Source: Taibaiella koreensis (GTDB lineage Bacteria; Bacteroidota; Bacteroidia; Chitinophagales; Chitinophagaceae). From it: DNA of 64,000 nucleotides. The notes below the pieces were generated by a model. The model saw only the letters and a list, made by a program, of their open reading frames with translations, was not told the origin of the DNA and did no database searches. The stretch lies in contig NZ_QVNU01000006.1 in the NCBI RefSeq assembly GCF_003545715.1, positions 124,001 to 188,000 of the forward strand, given 5' to 3'. The stretch's first letter is position 1, and each line of letters starts with the position of its first letter. Of the stretch, positions 38,203 to 46,300 are shown in pieces. Made by a program: the position numbers and the translations under genes.

Positions 38203-38352
38203 TTATGGACATCCCCATGTCGCGGGACATCCAACGGTAAAATTGCAGTTAAGTGGAACACTTGCACCGCCGTTTATTGGGTTCGACCGGGACCGTAATT
38301 GAATAATCTTAATCTTTTTAATGTCGAGCTTTTTGGGTTGTTTCTTTTTCAT
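38203..38352 (-). CDS. Class I lanthipeptide-like precursor peptide
   Basis: 49-aa ORF, too short for most gene callers. The leader starts MKKKQPKKLDIKKIKIIQLR and ends at NPINGG. The core after the double glycine is ASVPLNCNFTVGCPATWGCP, with three Cys, one Ser and two Thr. The KKLxIKKIKIxxL leader followed by GG and a Cys/Ser/Thr-rich tail is the pattern of Bacteroidota class I lanthipeptide precursors. It lies 72 bp upstream of a LytS-type kinase on the same strand. No lanthionine synthetase or exporter is seen in the window. The agr-like order, peptide-kinase-regulator, suggests a signal, but that is inference. Confidence 0.7.
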   Translation of the reverse strand: MKKKQPKKLDIKKIKIIQLRSRSNPINGGASVPLNCNFTVGCPATWGCP

Positions 38353-38421
38353 AAAGGGTGCTTTTTTGGTTAGCTAATGAGTAAAATTACCTTGCTTTCG
38401 ACCAAAAAAGCATTTCGGTTT

Positions 38422-38512
38422 GCTGAATGACGCGTCATTCAGCTTAAAAAAACGTTACTCAGCTCAAAAAACCGTTATCTGGCTCGATTTCCTGTTATCT
38501 AGCGCAATATTT
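38422..38512. promoter_or_regulatory. 22-bp palindrome plus four 20-bp tandem repeats, likely LytTR sites
   Basis: Positions 38422-38443 are a perfect 22-bp palindrome (GCTGAATGACG and complement). From 38433 four imperfect repeats follow at exactly 20-bp spacing: starts 38433 CGTCATTCAGCTTAAAAAAA, 38453 CGTTACTCAGCTCAAAAAAC, 38473 CGTTATCTGGCTCGATTTCC, 38493 TGTTATCTAGCGCAATATTT. The CGTTA core with two-turn spacing is what LytTR proteins bind as direct repeats. The block lies between the divergent peptide/kinase/regulator operon and the 38585 gene. Confidence 0.7.
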
Positions 38513-38534
38513 TTTTTATGACAGGAAAGCCAAA

Positions 38535-38542
38535 TTACTTTG
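38535..38542 (+). promoter_or_regulatory. Possible -7 promoter element of the 38585 gene
   Basis: TTACTTTG is close to the Bacteroidota -7 element TAnnTTTG, one base short in spacing. It lies 43 bp before the ATG and about 23 bp after the last of the tandem repeats, the expected place for an activator site. The match is weak. Confidence 0.35.
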
Positions 38543-38584
38543 TCCTCATCTTCTAAAAGAAGTTACCAAACTAAACAGAATTAT

Positions 38585-38815
38585 ATGGAAACTTATATCT
38601 CTACTTCTTTTCAATTAAGGGTCGATCCGGCCGCATCATTCCCAGGCTTTGGCTATCCCGCTACATCTCTGAAGCGCTTCCAGGAAACTGCCGGAGCCTA
38701 TTCGATCCTTTTGCAAAACGGCAACATTGTGCATTTTGAACCTAAAGATCCGGTTGCATTTAAAAACTGGTTGCATTCATTCAAAGTTCCTGATGCTTCT
38801 TCTTTTTTCTTATAA
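38585..38815 (+). CDS. Small hypothetical protein, putative target of the LytTR system
   Basis: 76-aa soluble protein: METYISTSFQLRVDPAASFP, then ATSLKRFQETAGAYSILLQN, then VHFEPKDPVAFKNWLHSFKV. Looks like a small alpha/beta fold; no family was recognised. The frame is open from 38540, but the ATG at 38585 is better placed relative to the putative promoter. It is divergent from the lanthipeptide-like gene, with the tandem repeats between them, so it is probably the main regulated output of the two-component system. Confidence 0.65.
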   Translation: METYISTSFQLRVDPAASFPGFGYPATSLKRFQETAGAYSILLQNGNIVHFEPKDPVAFKNWLHSFKVPDASSFFL

Positions 38816-39536
38816 CAACTAGCATCTGGTAGTTTATATCACTTACCCTATTTGCAGTAGGCCATTCTTGTTACATGCTGCATTTGATTGTTGATTGTTT
38901 AGTTCGTGCACGCGGTGTTTGGTTAGACCTGGCTATTCTTAGCCGGGTAAATTTTAAATTCGGGGGTAAAAATAATGATAGGTTGGGCTTAAGCACCAGG
39001 TTTTTGACTGTAATTTTTTCAGGTTAAATATTTCAGATACTTAACTTTTATCCAGTGTTAATGGATTAGTACTGATTCCTTTACAAAGATTAACGCTTGC
39101 AAAACAGACGTTTTCAATGAACAAGTTGAAGCTAAAACAGGTATATCTACCTGCTGCTGTTTTGGGTTTATGAGTAATATTTGTGACGATTTGATAGATA
39201 TTATTTTCTATACAAACTAATTCGCGTCGTGTAAATACAAGACATTCTATTGAACTTCTTTGCGTGTTCCGCAGGTAGATTCGATTCACAGCTGTTCAAC
39301 ACAACCGATTCACGAGGCAGTTTAATCCGGGAATGTCAGTTTGGCTTTGCCACATTTACCTTTAAATCTCAATAAAAAGGCATAACTCTGATTGACTATT
39401 AAATGTATTTCTAAAAAATTGAAAGCGGCCGCAACAATCAGGATGGCATCAATAACCTGCCTAAAACAGATGCACGCTGAACGAATGCTCCCATAGGCGG
39501 TAAAGAAATGGGACAAGCTAACATTTTAATATTCAG
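38816..39536. other. Gene-poor 721-bp stretch before the grasp-with-spasm locus
   Basis: No convincing gene. It contains minus-strand frames (39041-39289, 39322-39516) with poor character. At 39117-39173 a plus-strand frame starts MNKLKLKQVYLPAAVLGL and stops; its KLKLK start recalls a RiPP leader, so it might be a decayed precursor. The 3' part must contain the promoter of the precursor at 39537. Confidence 0.4.
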
Positions 39537-39803
39537 ATGAAAAAAATCAAATTGGAAAGTATGAATTCTGCCCTTTTCACCAAGACGAAAGTAGGTGACG
39601 AGGTGTTAAGCATGATCCGCGGAGGCTCCTCCAGGACGAGCTCCGATATTGCAGATGGCAAAGTAGTGACAGACACTTATACCTATTCCTGCACAGGGGA
39701 AGGTCGTTTTGATTGCACAACTACATGGCCCGGTAGCAACATGACGATACGTCGCGAAAGCCTTAAGATGTTCGACAACACTTCCGCAGGCGATTACCAG
39801 TAA
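39537..39803 (+). CDS. Grasp-with-spasm type RiPP precursor (GG leader)
   Basis: 88-aa precursor. The leader MKKIKLESMNSALFTKTKVG through VLSMIRGG ends in a double glycine at residues 29-30, the usual Bacteroidota natural-product cleavage signal. The core (residues 31-88) is rich in Ser, Thr, Asp and Glu (SSRTSSDIADGKVVTDTYTY, then SCTGEGRFDCTTTWPGS), which suits ATP-grasp formation of ester or amide rings between Thr/Ser/Lys and Asp/Glu. Two Cys are present (SCTGEGRFDC). It is followed by a strong hairpin and then by the maturase genes. Confidence 0.83.
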   Translation: MKKIKLESMNSALFTKTKVGDEVLSMIRGGSSRTSSDIADGKVVTDTYTYSCTGEGRFDCTTTWPGSNMTIRRESLKMFDNTSAGDYQ

Positions 39804-39823
39804 TAATGTGTATTAAATAACAC

Positions 39824-39855
39824 AACGCGCCTGCCAATATCGGGCAGGCGCGTTT
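39824..39855 (+). terminator. Strong hairpin after the precursor gene (partial terminator)
   Basis: AACGCGCCTGCC and GGCAGGCGCGTT form a perfect 12-bp stem around a 7-nt loop. Only three T follow the stem start, so read-through is likely. It would leave much precursor mRNA and less maturase mRNA, and protects the precursor transcript end. Confidence 0.8.
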
Positions 39856-39872
39856 AACACCAATTCGAAGTC

Positions 39873-40808
39873 ATGCGTCTCAAAAACCTTTGCCTCATGG
39901 TTCTTTTACCGATATCGCAAGCTGCAGCTCAAGAGAACTTAAAAACGTTTATTACAATTGATAGCGTAAAACAATACAAATTAGATAGTGCAACTGCCAG
40001 GCGCGAGTTAGAGATCCGTAACCATGATAGCGTTACCGCTTCCTTTAGAGCGATCAATAACGCGCTTTTTAATCAGAAAAAATATGCTGACATAATAGAG
40101 ACTTGTAAGCTATACGACCTGGATTATCTCAATTCGGATGTCAATTGCTATTTGGTAGGGGCGTATTATGCTATAGGCAGCCATTTTAAAAGCGACAGTA
40201 TGCTAAAAGTTACGCTTAAATACGCCGATAGTACTTTCAGCACCTATAATGCTACCACGTGTATGAATGCTGTAGGCTACAACGTGGCCATGCAGGAATA
40301 TCTGAGCAATTCTCAAAATTGGAAAAAAGTAGAACAGTTAGTATTCGAACATTATGAGCGATTGGAGAAGCCAAAAAACAGGCGGGCTTCAATGGAACTA
40401 TGGCACTTGTTACTGAAAGACCAATATATAAGAGGGCAAAATATTAAAGCACCAGAAAGAAAAGAAGAGTTTGCAATCGCAAACGAAAATAATTTAGAAG
40501 AACAATTCAACGTGTATAAGAGATCGGGGCACATATTCAGTTCAGCTGAAATTGGTGCCGGCCTTCACAATGAGCAATTTTTTCTTTTCGCCCATGAGGG
40601 GAACCGCGAGCGACGGAAATGGTATCTCGAACTAATCAAGGCCGGTGCTAAGCAAGGCCTTTGTGAGTTGCGAAGAGTACCCGATTTTATCCTTCGTACG
40701 GAAAAGCAAGATAAAGGGCCACGTCAATTTTTGATTGATCTGGAGCAGAGGGAATCTGAAATAAGAAAAGAGTACAACCTCCCTGATTACTATTACCAAT
40801 TCCCTTAA
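39873..40808 (+). CDS. Exported DUF6624-like protein of the grasp-with-spasm locus
   Basis: 311-aa protein with a signal peptide (MRLKNLCLMVLLPISQAAAQ). The C-terminal 150 residues resemble DUF6624: WHLLLKDQYIRGQNIKAPER (DQxxR), ANENNLEEQFNVYKRSGHIF, SSAEIGAGLHNEQFFLFAHE and PDFILRTEKQDKGPRQF. It is the first gene after the precursor and ends 3 bp before the ATP-grasp maturase gene, so it belongs to the operon. A periplasmic place suggests a role in leader removal, maturation or immunity; none is proven. Confidence 0.75.
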   Translation: MRLKNLCLMVLLPISQAAAQENLKTFITIDSVKQYKLDSATARRELEIRNHDSVTASFRAINNALFNQKKYADIIETCKLYDLDYLNSDVNCYLVGAYYAIGSHFKSDSMLKVTLKYADSTFSTYNATTCMNAVGYNVAMQEYLSNSQNWKKVEQLVFEHYERLEKPKNRRASMELWHLLLKDQYIRGQNIKAPERKEEFAIANENNLEEQFNVYKRSGHIFSSAEIGAGLHNEQFFLFAHEGNRERRKWYLELIKAGAKQGLCELRRVPDFILRTEKQDKGPRQFLIDLEQRESEIRKEYNLPDYYYQFP

Positions 40809-40811
40809 ATC

Positions 40812-41798
40812 ATGGTACTCATTTTATCAGAACATCAGGATGCTAGTACTGTAGAAGTCTTGAAGTGGCTAAACCATTTCGGAATAACGTGGATAAGGAT
40901 TAACGAGGACGATGAAGTCCGGTTCGATTGCCTTGAATTTGCTGGCAATCAACTTGCAGGGTTAGTTATCACGATTAATGGGAAACCATTGAATTTGGTT
41001 GAAGTAAAATCTTATTGGTACCGACGTGGCTGGTTACATTATGGAGCTCAGTATATTTCTGGTAAGATTTCAAATCATAGTTTGGTGAATGAAAATATGC
41101 ACCAATATTTACAAGAAGAGCTTGATAATGTGATGGAATTTGTCCATCGGTATTTGCAAAGTGAAAAGCAATGTATCAACTCTTATTTGAGCGCTAAAAA
41201 TAATAAAACCTACTATCATTATGTTGCTTCGAAGGCTGGTTTCGACCTTCCTGACACGTTAATTGCCACACAAAAAAAAGATCTTGAAAGATTCAGTGAC
41301 GAGAGCGGTAGAGGCAGCTTGATAACGAAAAGCATAAATGAAATGTTCTCTTTCACCCACGATGGAAAGTGCTACCGTAACCTGACAAATGAGGTACGGC
41401 AAAGCGACATCCAGGAAGGCAATAAAGTTTTTTATCCTACACTTTTTCAAACTTATGTTGAAAAATTCTTCGAGTTACGTGTGTTTTATATACTCGGAGA
41501 AATTTATTCAATGGCAATATTTTCACAACTCAACGCAAAAACTCAATTTGACTTTAGGAATTATGATCACGAATATTCAAATCGTAATGTCCCATTTATT
41601 TTACCTGCCTCAATCGCTCAAAAAGTAAAAGTTTTCATGGCAGAAATCGATCTCAATTGTGGCTCTTTGGATATGATCGTAACTGCCGACGGAAGATTTG
41701 TATTTCTGGAAGTTAATCCTGTGGGACAATTCGGCATGGTGTCTAACCCTTGTAATTATTACCTGGAAAAGAGAATTGCTGAGATATTAAGCCAATAA
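40812..41798 (+). CDS. gwsG: Grasp-with-spasm system ATP-grasp peptide maturase
   Basis: 328-aa ATP-grasp ligase. Early residues show EVKSYWYRRGWLHY (about 66-79), the R-R-G signature of RiPP-modifying ATP-grasp enzymes. The ATP-grasp core includes KTYYHYVASKAGFDLPDTLI, LFQTYVEKFFELRVFYI and CGSLDMIVTADGRFVFLEVN PVGQF, with the metal-binding D and ExN. It would make ring bonds in the precursor at 39537. The spacing in the operon (3 bp after the upstream gene) and the SPASM partner downstream fit the grasp-with-spasm family. Confidence 0.88.
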   Translation: MVLILSEHQDASTVEVLKWLNHFGITWIRINEDDEVRFDCLEFAGNQLAGLVITINGKPLNLVEVKSYWYRRGWLHYGAQYISGKISNHSLVNENMHQYLQEELDNVMEFVHRYLQSEKQCINSYLSAKNNKTYYHYVASKAGFDLPDTLIATQKKDLERFSDESGRGSLITKSINEMFSFTHDGKCYRNLTNEVRQSDIQEGNKVFYPTLFQTYVEKFFELRVFYILGEIYSMAIFSQLNAKTQFDFRNYDHEYSNRNVPFILPASIAQKVKVFMAEIDLNCGSLDMIVTADGRFVFLEVNPVGQFGMVSNPCNYYLEKRIAEILSQ

Positions 41799-41806
41799 CA
41801 TAGGCC

Positions 41807-41992
41807 ATGAATAATAAAATGCATCTAAAAGAAGGATTACTTATCAATACTGAGAGCCTTCCCTTCTCTGTACGCTTATGGACAGCAACGTCTGTTCAAA
41901 TTCCGTTCAAAGGACCGCGGGAAGTTAAAAGCTTCGGAACCAGGGAATATAAATACAAAAAATATTACAAATACATCTCAAGAAGAGGTTGA
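41807..41992 (+). CDS. Small ORF between the two maturase genes
   Basis: 61-aa basic peptide: MNNKMHLKEGLLINTESLPF, then TATSVQIPFKGPREVKSFGT, then EYKYKKYYKYISRRG. It fills the gap exactly: 8 bp after the ATP-grasp stop and 1 bp before the SPASM start. No GG leader. It may be a maturation partner or a second substrate, or non-coding; no family was recognised. Confidence 0.5.
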   Translation: MNNKMHLKEGLLINTESLPFSVRLWTATSVQIPFKGPREVKSFGTREYKYKKYYKYISRRG

Positions 41993-41993
41993 T

Positions 41994-43067
41994 ATGTCTG
42001 ACAAGATCGTGTTTCGGTTGTTTTCATCCTGCCTGCTTACCGCAGGCAGTACCCGCGCACTTATCTGCGACCCGCAAAGGGGCAATTATTATACCATACC
42101 CTTATCTCTATATTCGATAATCGCAGAGCAAAAAAAAGCAAGCATTGAAGAAACGCTAGCTATTTGCGAAGATCAGGAAGAAGCAGAAATTTTGAAATCT
42201 TATTTCAACTTCTTACTTGAACATGAGCTGATCTTTCTATGTAGAGAGGATTTAGCAGATAACTTTACTCCAATAAAATACGAATTCGATGTGCCGGCAA
42301 TTATAGCCAATGCAATAGTCCAGATAGGGAAAAAGGCGGAATATCTTGTTGATACTCTCGCACAGTTAAAACTACTTGGCTGTCAAGCTTTCGAATTAGT
42401 AGTTATGACGGATTGCCCCCTCTCATTTTTGTCACACATTCTCGAACTCTGTAAAGGCCAAGAGCTGGACGAAGTTAATTTATACATTCCATTTAATCCG
42501 GAAACAGATTATGAAGCACTTATTGAAGAGTATTGCTTCCTCAGTTCTGTAACGATATGCAATGCGCCCACTAACGAGGAAATATTCCTTAATGGCGATA
42601 GCTGCACGCTTAGATTCTCTACAAAAGACCTTCGTGATCATCGCCACTGTGGTATAATTGCCGAAAAATATTTTATTCCGGATTTAGTGCACCATTCGGA
42701 ATCCCTTCAGCATAATACTTGTCTGAATAGAAAAATAGCAATCGATGTAAATGGTAACATCAAGAATTGTCCCTCACTTAATGAAAGCTTTGGCAACATT
42801 AAGGATATCACTCTTGAAGAAGCAATATGTCAGCCGCATTTTAAAAAATATTGGAACATCAACAAAGATCAAATAGAGGTTTGTAAAGATTGCGAATTTC
42901 GGCACGTTTGTACTGACTGTCGCGCATATCTTGAAGATCCTTCAAATGTTTACAGCAAGCCACTAAAATGTGGTTATGACCCATACACCTGTACATGGGA
43001 GGACTGGAGTAAAAATCCATTGAAGGAGAATATCATTATCCAATACGGAATCCATTCTATCGAATGA
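41994..43067 (+). CDS. gwsS: Grasp-with-spasm system SPASM-domain peptide maturase, no radical-SAM motif
   Basis: 357-aa protein. The C-terminal SPASM-type cluster region has paired Cys (NTCLNRKIAIDVNGNIKNCP about residues 242-261, then VCKDCEFRHVCTDCRAYLED about 299-318 and LKCGYDPYTCTWEDW). The N-terminal 230 residues contain no CxxxCxxC radical-SAM motif, as described for the SPASM member of grasp-with-spasm pairs. N-terminal residues (RLFSSCLLTAGSTRALICDP) resemble a peptide-recognition region. It presumably binds precursor or assists the ATP-grasp enzyme, with an auxiliary Fe-S cluster; exact chemistry is unknown. Confidence 0.83.
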   Translation: MSDKIVFRLFSSCLLTAGSTRALICDPQRGNYYTIPLSLYSIIAEQKKASIEETLAICEDQEEAEILKSYFNFLLEHELIFLCREDLADNFTPIKYEFDVPAIIANAIVQIGKKAEYLVDTLAQLKLLGCQAFELVVMTDCPLSFLSHILELCKGQELDEVNLYIPFNPETDYEALIEEYCFLSSVTICNAPTNEEIFLNGDSCTLRFSTKDLRDHRHCGIIAEKYFIPDLVHHSESLQHNTCLNRKIAIDVNGNIKNCPSLNESFGNIKDITLEEAICQPHFKKYWNINKDQIEVCKDCEFRHVCTDCRAYLEDPSNVYSKPLKCGYDPYTCTWEDWSKNPLKENIIIQYGIHSIE

Positions 43068-43197
43068 ATTTGTTATTCATAATGCTTTGATTTTGTCTCC
43101 TAACATTAAAAGTCCATGACAAGTAATGTTTACCTTTTAAGTTTTTGGAAATTGAATTACGTACCCTTTGCTTTGATATCAGAAATTCCACTTTGCG

Positions 43198-43308
43198 TCC
43201 GTTTCATTTAACCTCCTTGAATGAAACGGAGCATCACGAAGGCCATAGAAGTCCCCTCCTATTACGGTTTGTATGGGGCGGTTAGCTCCGCCAACTTATG
43301 GCGGTGCT
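43198..43308. other. Hairpins between the maturase operon and the RHS genes
   Basis: Two inverted repeats lie in this 305-bp gap. Positions 43198-43230 form an 11-bp perfect stem (TCCGTTTCATT/AATGAAACGGA) with an 11-nt loop and no T-run. Positions 43284-43308 form AGCTCCGCCA/TGGCGGTGCT, one mismatch. They may act as terminators of the upstream operon or as mRNA structure near the RHS promoter. Confidence 0.5.
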
Positions 43309-43372
43309 GAATTAAAGCTTTGCAAATAATTAGAAATATAAATCAACAATTAAATATCACATCCCCTTTCCT

Positions 43373-46300
43373 ATGAAGCAGCTATTCAAAGTTGGCCTCT
43401 TAGCGGTTTGTTGCGGGTTATTTGGTCTGGTGAAGGCTAATGCACAAGCACAAGATCCTTCCGCTAAAATCGAACGACAGATCAAGCCGGACCCTGAAGC
43501 CGGGAATCTTGGCAAGTACGGCAACTACAACCTCAACCTGTCGACCGGTCAGGTAGGTATAACCGTACCATTATTTACCCTTTCCGGCGCCACAATACAA
43601 TATCCCATTTCCCTCAACTACGATCATAAGGGTATCCAGGTCGATGAAAGAGCCACCAGTGCCGGGCAGAATTGGGTCATTTCACTCATGGGAAACATTT
43701 CAAAAACGATGAATGGCTGGTCAGACGAAAAGCCAAGTATTGGTTTTAATGCGAATTATGCGGCTATAACAGGGAATAATTTGCCCGGCACCAACTATAA
43801 TCCCGCCAGTTTTAATGATCTTTATTACAGGGCAACGGTTGGCTTTCTTGATCTGCAGGCGGATAATTTTACGTTTAGCTTCAACGGCCGGAGCGGAAAA
43901 TTCTTTTTTAACCCGGAGGACGGCCAGTATTATACCATACCTTATTCGAAGCTGAAGATCGAGAAGATCCCCGTTCCGAACGATGGTGATTATTTTATTC
44001 TTACGGACGAAGAAGGCTACCGGTACACTTTTGACCGGAAGGTTAAAACCTCTTTTGAAAGTACATCGTCCGGGGATGCTTTTACAAATGATATCTATGA
44101 TGGTCATTGGTATCTCACAAAGATTACCAACCCTGATGACATCACAGAGATTGAGTTGGAATACATCCAGGATAACCTCTTACTGGATGTCAATAAATAT
44201 AGCTATACCGAGCGCTATTTGCAAGCTATTCAATCTATTGGTGGCCCTAATTGTTCTTCGTCAACCTCTCCTTATTTGGAACTTTCAGGCGGCAGCACCT
44301 CCAACACCACGATCCACTACGGCTCCCTACTGGTATCCAGGATCAAAACACCTTTTGAAGACTTACGGATGGCCTACGCTCCTCGTAACGACGAATCACT
44401 TCGGATCGATTCGATGGTGCTGGTACGTAAGGACAATACTCTGAAGCAGGGCTATAAATTCTATCACGGTTATTATGCTTCTGCCAATAAGCTGCGGCTC
44501 GATTCAATTGAGCTGTTTGACAATACCGGCAGCATCAATAAACATAAATTCTTTTACAACCCGGGCAATATTCTGCCCATCAACAGCAAGGGAAAGGATC
44601 ACTGGGGCTATGCCTATACCTTAAACAATGTTTCTTCACTATTCCCGAAGATGTGGTATACCATGCAGTATATAGGCGATGTAGACAGGAGCGCAACCAA
44701 TGTTACTTTGAACGGCGTATTAAATAAGATTGTTTACCCTACAGGTGGTGCGACCGAATTTGAGTATGAGCTCAACGATTACGGTAGGATCGGCAAAAAC
44801 TCGCCAGCAGGGAATGTCTCCGTTGCGGTCCTCGGGACAGGTGGGACTCAATGCATGAGAAGGACTACTCAAGACGGTGCCGGAACCACTACCTGTACGT
44901 TTACCACAGCCATTTCTGGAGTAGTTCATTTTGCTACAAAAAGGGATAACTGTGATGGCAACCCTCCTAATGGCGGGCAGAATTGCACCATTGAGCCCTG
45001 CCAAACCCAAATGACACTAAACGGGCCGGGATTACCGGTGAATACAAGCCTTAATGGCGCGTCGACCGTATGGAAGGAAATAGATATGTTCCTCGCAGCG
45101 GGTACGTATACCATTACGATTACAACCTTTGAAACCCTGGATTATGGCAAGGTCATGGTAACTTATCCAGTGGTTCAGGGATATAGCTACAAACCCAACG
45201 CCGGGGGCCTGCGAATCAAATCCATTAAAAACTATGATCAGTTCTCCGGTTATACCGTCAGAAAGTTTAGTTATACAGATCCCATCGATCCCAGTCGTTC
45301 GTCAGGTATTGTTCCACGTGAGCCAGAGTATACTTATACGAGCCGTTCCGGCAGCGATTGCACGGGCAATGCAGCACCTGCCTGCAACACCACTAAGATT
45401 TATGTCAATCTAACCTCAGAATGCAATTCGAGCATTGTATTTAGCGATGGTAGCCCAGTGAGTTATACCCGTGTATTGGAAACAATAGGAAATAACGGCG
45501 AAGGTGGTTCTATCGATCATCGTTTTTCTTTCTTTAACGACGCCCAGGATGCTATTTTTCCTTACAATGCACCAACGGATTATAGCTGGCGGCGAGGACT
45601 GCCAATAAATACCGTCTACTTAAGTGCAAGCAATGTGCCGGTAAAAGAGGAAATTAATGAATACGTCAACTCAGCGACCAATTTTGCCGATGTTAAAAGC
45701 GCCAAATTCGGGTTTCTAATGAATTGTCCTTACCGTGCCTACCAGGTCGAATTGACCTATGCACTTACACACGCCATTTCCCAATGGAGCTATTTAAGTA
45801 AAAGCACAACGAAAACCTATCTTAACGGCGGCACCCAAAGCGAAGAGACCAGCTATTTTTACGATAATCCCGATCACATCCAATTGACCCGCACGCAAAC
45901 CACCGCCAGCGATGGCAGTATCAAGGTGCAGCGGATCACTTATCCCCTGGATTATGCAACCAGCGCCTCGGGCGATGCCATGACCAGCGCCCTGGATCAA
46001 CTGAAGCATCAAAACCGGTTGGGGGTACCGATATCGGAAACAGAATCGGTGATCAAAGGCGGCCAGGAATATATCCTGGGTTCCGCACTCACCACCTATA
46101 AAATATTTCCTTCCGGTAGGGTTTATCCCTGGAAAAGCTTTTCGCTGGAAACCACAGCAGCGATCCCTTACCTGAACCTGGCGACATCTACCGGAACGGC
46201 CTTCAGCCAGGATAGCCGGTACCATTTTAACGCCGAGTACAGAACCTATAACACTACCGGGCAGCTAAGCGAGCTGACCGATGAAACAGATCGTAGTTTC

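Noticed and set aside
38433-38512. Four 20-bp repeats considered as a CRISPR array
   Set aside because: Units are contiguous and degenerate, without spacers, and no cas genes are near.
39041-39289. 82-codon minus-strand frame with several Cys, considered as a RiPP precursor
   Set aside because: No leader motif or GG site; the Cys are spread as in chance sequence.
39322-39516. 64-codon minus-strand frame
   Set aside because: No signal, motif or neighbour support.
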